From an uncultured Clostridia bacterium (lineage in GTDB: Bacteria > Bacillota > Clostridia > Acetivibrionales > CALMWN01), in contig CALMWN010000424.1 of assembly GCA_937873555.1 (NCBI GenBank), positions 1 to 14,210 of the forward strand: 14,210 nt of DNA, given 5' to 3'. Made by a program: the position numbers and the translations under genes. Positions 12,812 to 14,210 of this stretch are shown here, piece by piece. The notes under the pieces are model-generated. The model did no database searches and was not told the DNA's origin. It saw nothing but the letters and a program-made list of their open reading frames with translations. Position 1 is the first letter of the stretch. Every line of letters begins with the position of its first letter.

Positions 12812-14176
12812 TCAACTGTGTTTTCTATCAAGCCGAACTACCGTCTCCACGTGCCCCGTATGCGGGAACATGTCCACCGGTTGTATCTCCACAGCCCTGT
12901 ATCCGTTTGCTGCCAGATAGTTCAAATCCCGTGCCAAAGTCGACGGATTGCATGAAACATATAAAATCCTCGAGGGGTCCATTTTCACAAGGGTTTCCAG
13001 AAGCCTTTCGTCACAGCCCTTTCTGGGGGGATCGACCACTACCACGTCCGCCCTGACACCCTGCCTGTAAATCCCGGGAACAACAACCTCCGCTTCTCCT
13101 GCTATGAATTCAGCATTTTCAACATTGTTTATACGGGCATTCCTCTTCGCATCCCTGACCGCATCCTCCACAACCTCCACACCGTAAACCTTTTTGGACT
13201 TTTCAGACAGGAACAGGGCTATCGTGCCGATTCCGCAGTACAGGTCAAAGACAGTTTCACTGCCCGAAAGCTGTGCATATTCCAGTGCCTTGCCGTACAA
13301 TACCTCTGTCTGTACCGGATTTACCTGAAAGAAGGAAAGAGGTGATATCTCAAACTTGAATTTCCCTATGTAATCAGTAATGGTATCATTTCCATAAAGC
13401 ACTTTGTTCCTTTCACCCAGAACGACATTGGTGTTTTTGGTGTTTATGTTCAGAATTATACTCCTGATGTCCGGAACCTCCCTGCAAAGGCTGTCCACCA
13501 GCTGCTGCCCCGAGGGAAGGCTGCTGCCGTTGATTACGACAACCACCATGACCTCTCCGGTTTTAAAGCCGGTACGTGTCATCACATGCCTGACCAGACC
13601 TTTTCCGGTCACTTCGTCATATACGCTCACACTGTTGTCAATCAGAAACTTTCTTACAACCTCCCTGATCCTGTCACTTTTCTCGTCCTGTATTCCACAG
13701 ATATCACTATTGATTATGCTGTGTGACCTGCTTGCATAAAACCCGATAACAGGGGCATCCCCGGAAAAGCCGACGGGAAACTGCGCTTTATTCCGGTAAT
13801 TTAACGCCCTGCTCATTCCTATCGTTTCATGCACGACTACATCTTCCAGCTTTCCTATCCTTTTGACGGCCTCCCTGACCACACCGGTCTTGAACTTGAG
13901 CTGTGCTTCATAATCTATATGCTGGAGACTGCAGCCGCCACACCTGCCATATACCCCGCAGAACGGTCTGGTCCTTGCAGGCGCTGTTTTTACCAATCTT
14001 ATCAATTTACCCGCAGCATAGCTTTTGGTTATTTTTATAATTCTTATATCCGCGGTTTCACCCTCAACCGCACCATCCACAAAAACGGTGAAGTTCTCTA
14101 TCCTGCCAACACCCTGACCTTCATGTGTCATACCTGTTATATCAATTGTAAAGGTATCGTTTTTTCTTATTTCCAT
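12812..14176 (-). CDS. rlmD: 23S rRNA (uracil-C5-)-methyltransferase, RlmD/RumA family
   Basis: A 454-residue AdoMet-dependent methyltransferase making 5-methyluridine in 23S rRNA (U1939 in E. coli, and U747 in RlmCD-type enzymes of Firmicutes). A TRAM RNA-binding domain spans about 1-60. C73, C79, C82 and C160 fit the 4Fe-4S cluster. The AdoMet site is F-D-L-Y-C-G-I-G-T (310-318), followed by V-D-P-P-R-K-G-C (381-388). The catalytic Cys is C409 in V-S-C-N-P-S-T-L-A-R-D, with E444 in G-H-V-E-T-V as the general base. The ATG at 14176 is chosen, with GGTGA about 11 bases upstream; an in-frame GTG at 14191 lies within that SD. It looks richer in G+C than the island to its left and is the one clear housekeeping gene. 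RlmD versus RlmCD substrate range cannot be settled from sequence alone. Confidence 0.92.
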   Translation of the reverse strand: MEIRKNDTFTIDITGMTHEGQGVGRIENFTVFVDGAVEGETADIRIIKITKSYAAGKLIRLVKTAPARTRPFCGVYGRCGGCSLQHIDYEAQLKFKTGVVREAVKRIGKLEDVVVHETIGMSRALNYRNKAQFPVGFSGDAPVIGFYASRSHSIINSDICGIQDEKSDRIREVVRKFLIDNSVSVYDEVTGKGLVRHVMTRTGFKTGEVMVVVVINGSSLPSGQQLVDSLCREVPDIRSIILNINTKNTNVVLGERNKVLYGNDTITDYIGKFKFEISPLSFFQVNPVQTEVLYGKALEYAQLSGSETVFDLYCGIGTIALFLSEKSKKVYGVEVVEDAVRDAKRNARINNVENAEFIAGEAEVVVPGIYRQGVRADVVVVDPPRKGCDERLLETLVKMDPSRILYVSCNPSTLARDLNYLAANGYRAVEIQPVDMFPHTGHVETVVRLDRKHS

Positions 14177-14210
14177 GAATGTTTTTCTCACCCTTCAATC
14201 TGTCTCTTAT

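Noticed and set aside
1..14210. CRISPR array, tRNA/rRNA genes, transposase or integrase
   Set aside because: No regularly spaced repeats, RNA gene signatures or recombinase motifs were found on either strand; an integrase may lie outside the window.

Overview
The window looks like a chromosomal accessory island from a low-GC Firmicute, probably a clostridium. The signs are AT-rich DNA, AGGAGG-type ribosome binding sites, several TTG and GTG starts, sigma-A promoters with 17-bp spacers, and a Bacillus/Clostridium-type LexA box. No species can be named from the sequence. The only clear housekeeping gene is the 23S rRNA uracil methyltransferase gene at the right end (12812-14176, minus). It looks less AT-rich than everything to its left, which suggests that the island abuts rlmD.

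Left part (1-2154): a regulatory module. Two small HTH genes run left (1-216, cut by the window edge, and 259-462). They diverge from an XRE repressor gene (618-1046), followed by an ImmA/IrrE-type metallopeptidase with extra zinc-ribbon Cys pairs (1156-2154). The pair resembles the ImmR/ImmA repressor and anti-repressor protease of integrative elements. A near-consensus LexA (SOS) box sits just after the -10 of the metallopeptidase promoter, so the protease is probably induced by DNA damage.

Middle part (2177-7716, all minus): a tightly packed operon read from a consensus promoter at 7688-7716. In order of transcription it holds an 81-aa small protein, a C5-cytosine DNA methyltransferase, a MORC/MutL-like GHKL ATPase with a Gly-rich linker and C-terminal beta-rich domain, a 290-aa protein of unknown function, a DUF6339-type protein and a 125-aa coiled protein. 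The four large genes overlap or nearly touch, each with its SD inside the preceding gene. This is the best candidate for a little-described methylation-linked defence system.

Right part (8092-12777): an AT-rich divergent intergenic region leads to a second consensus promoter with nested palindromes at the start site. It drives an XRE-type regulator and a second, larger C5-cytosine methyltransferase. Convergent to this, beyond a long hairpin, lies a Vsr mismatch endonuclease gene with a single-base frameshift. Upstream of vsr is a PD-(D/E)XK-like nuclease fused to a DUF2075 P-loop helicase-like ATPase, next to rlmD. Working hypothesis: two 5mC methylases mark the host, the XRE protein times expression of one of them, Vsr once repaired deamination of its product, and the GHKL ATPase operon and/or the nuclease-helicase act against unmarked DNA. 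No conventional type II restriction enzyme is visible.
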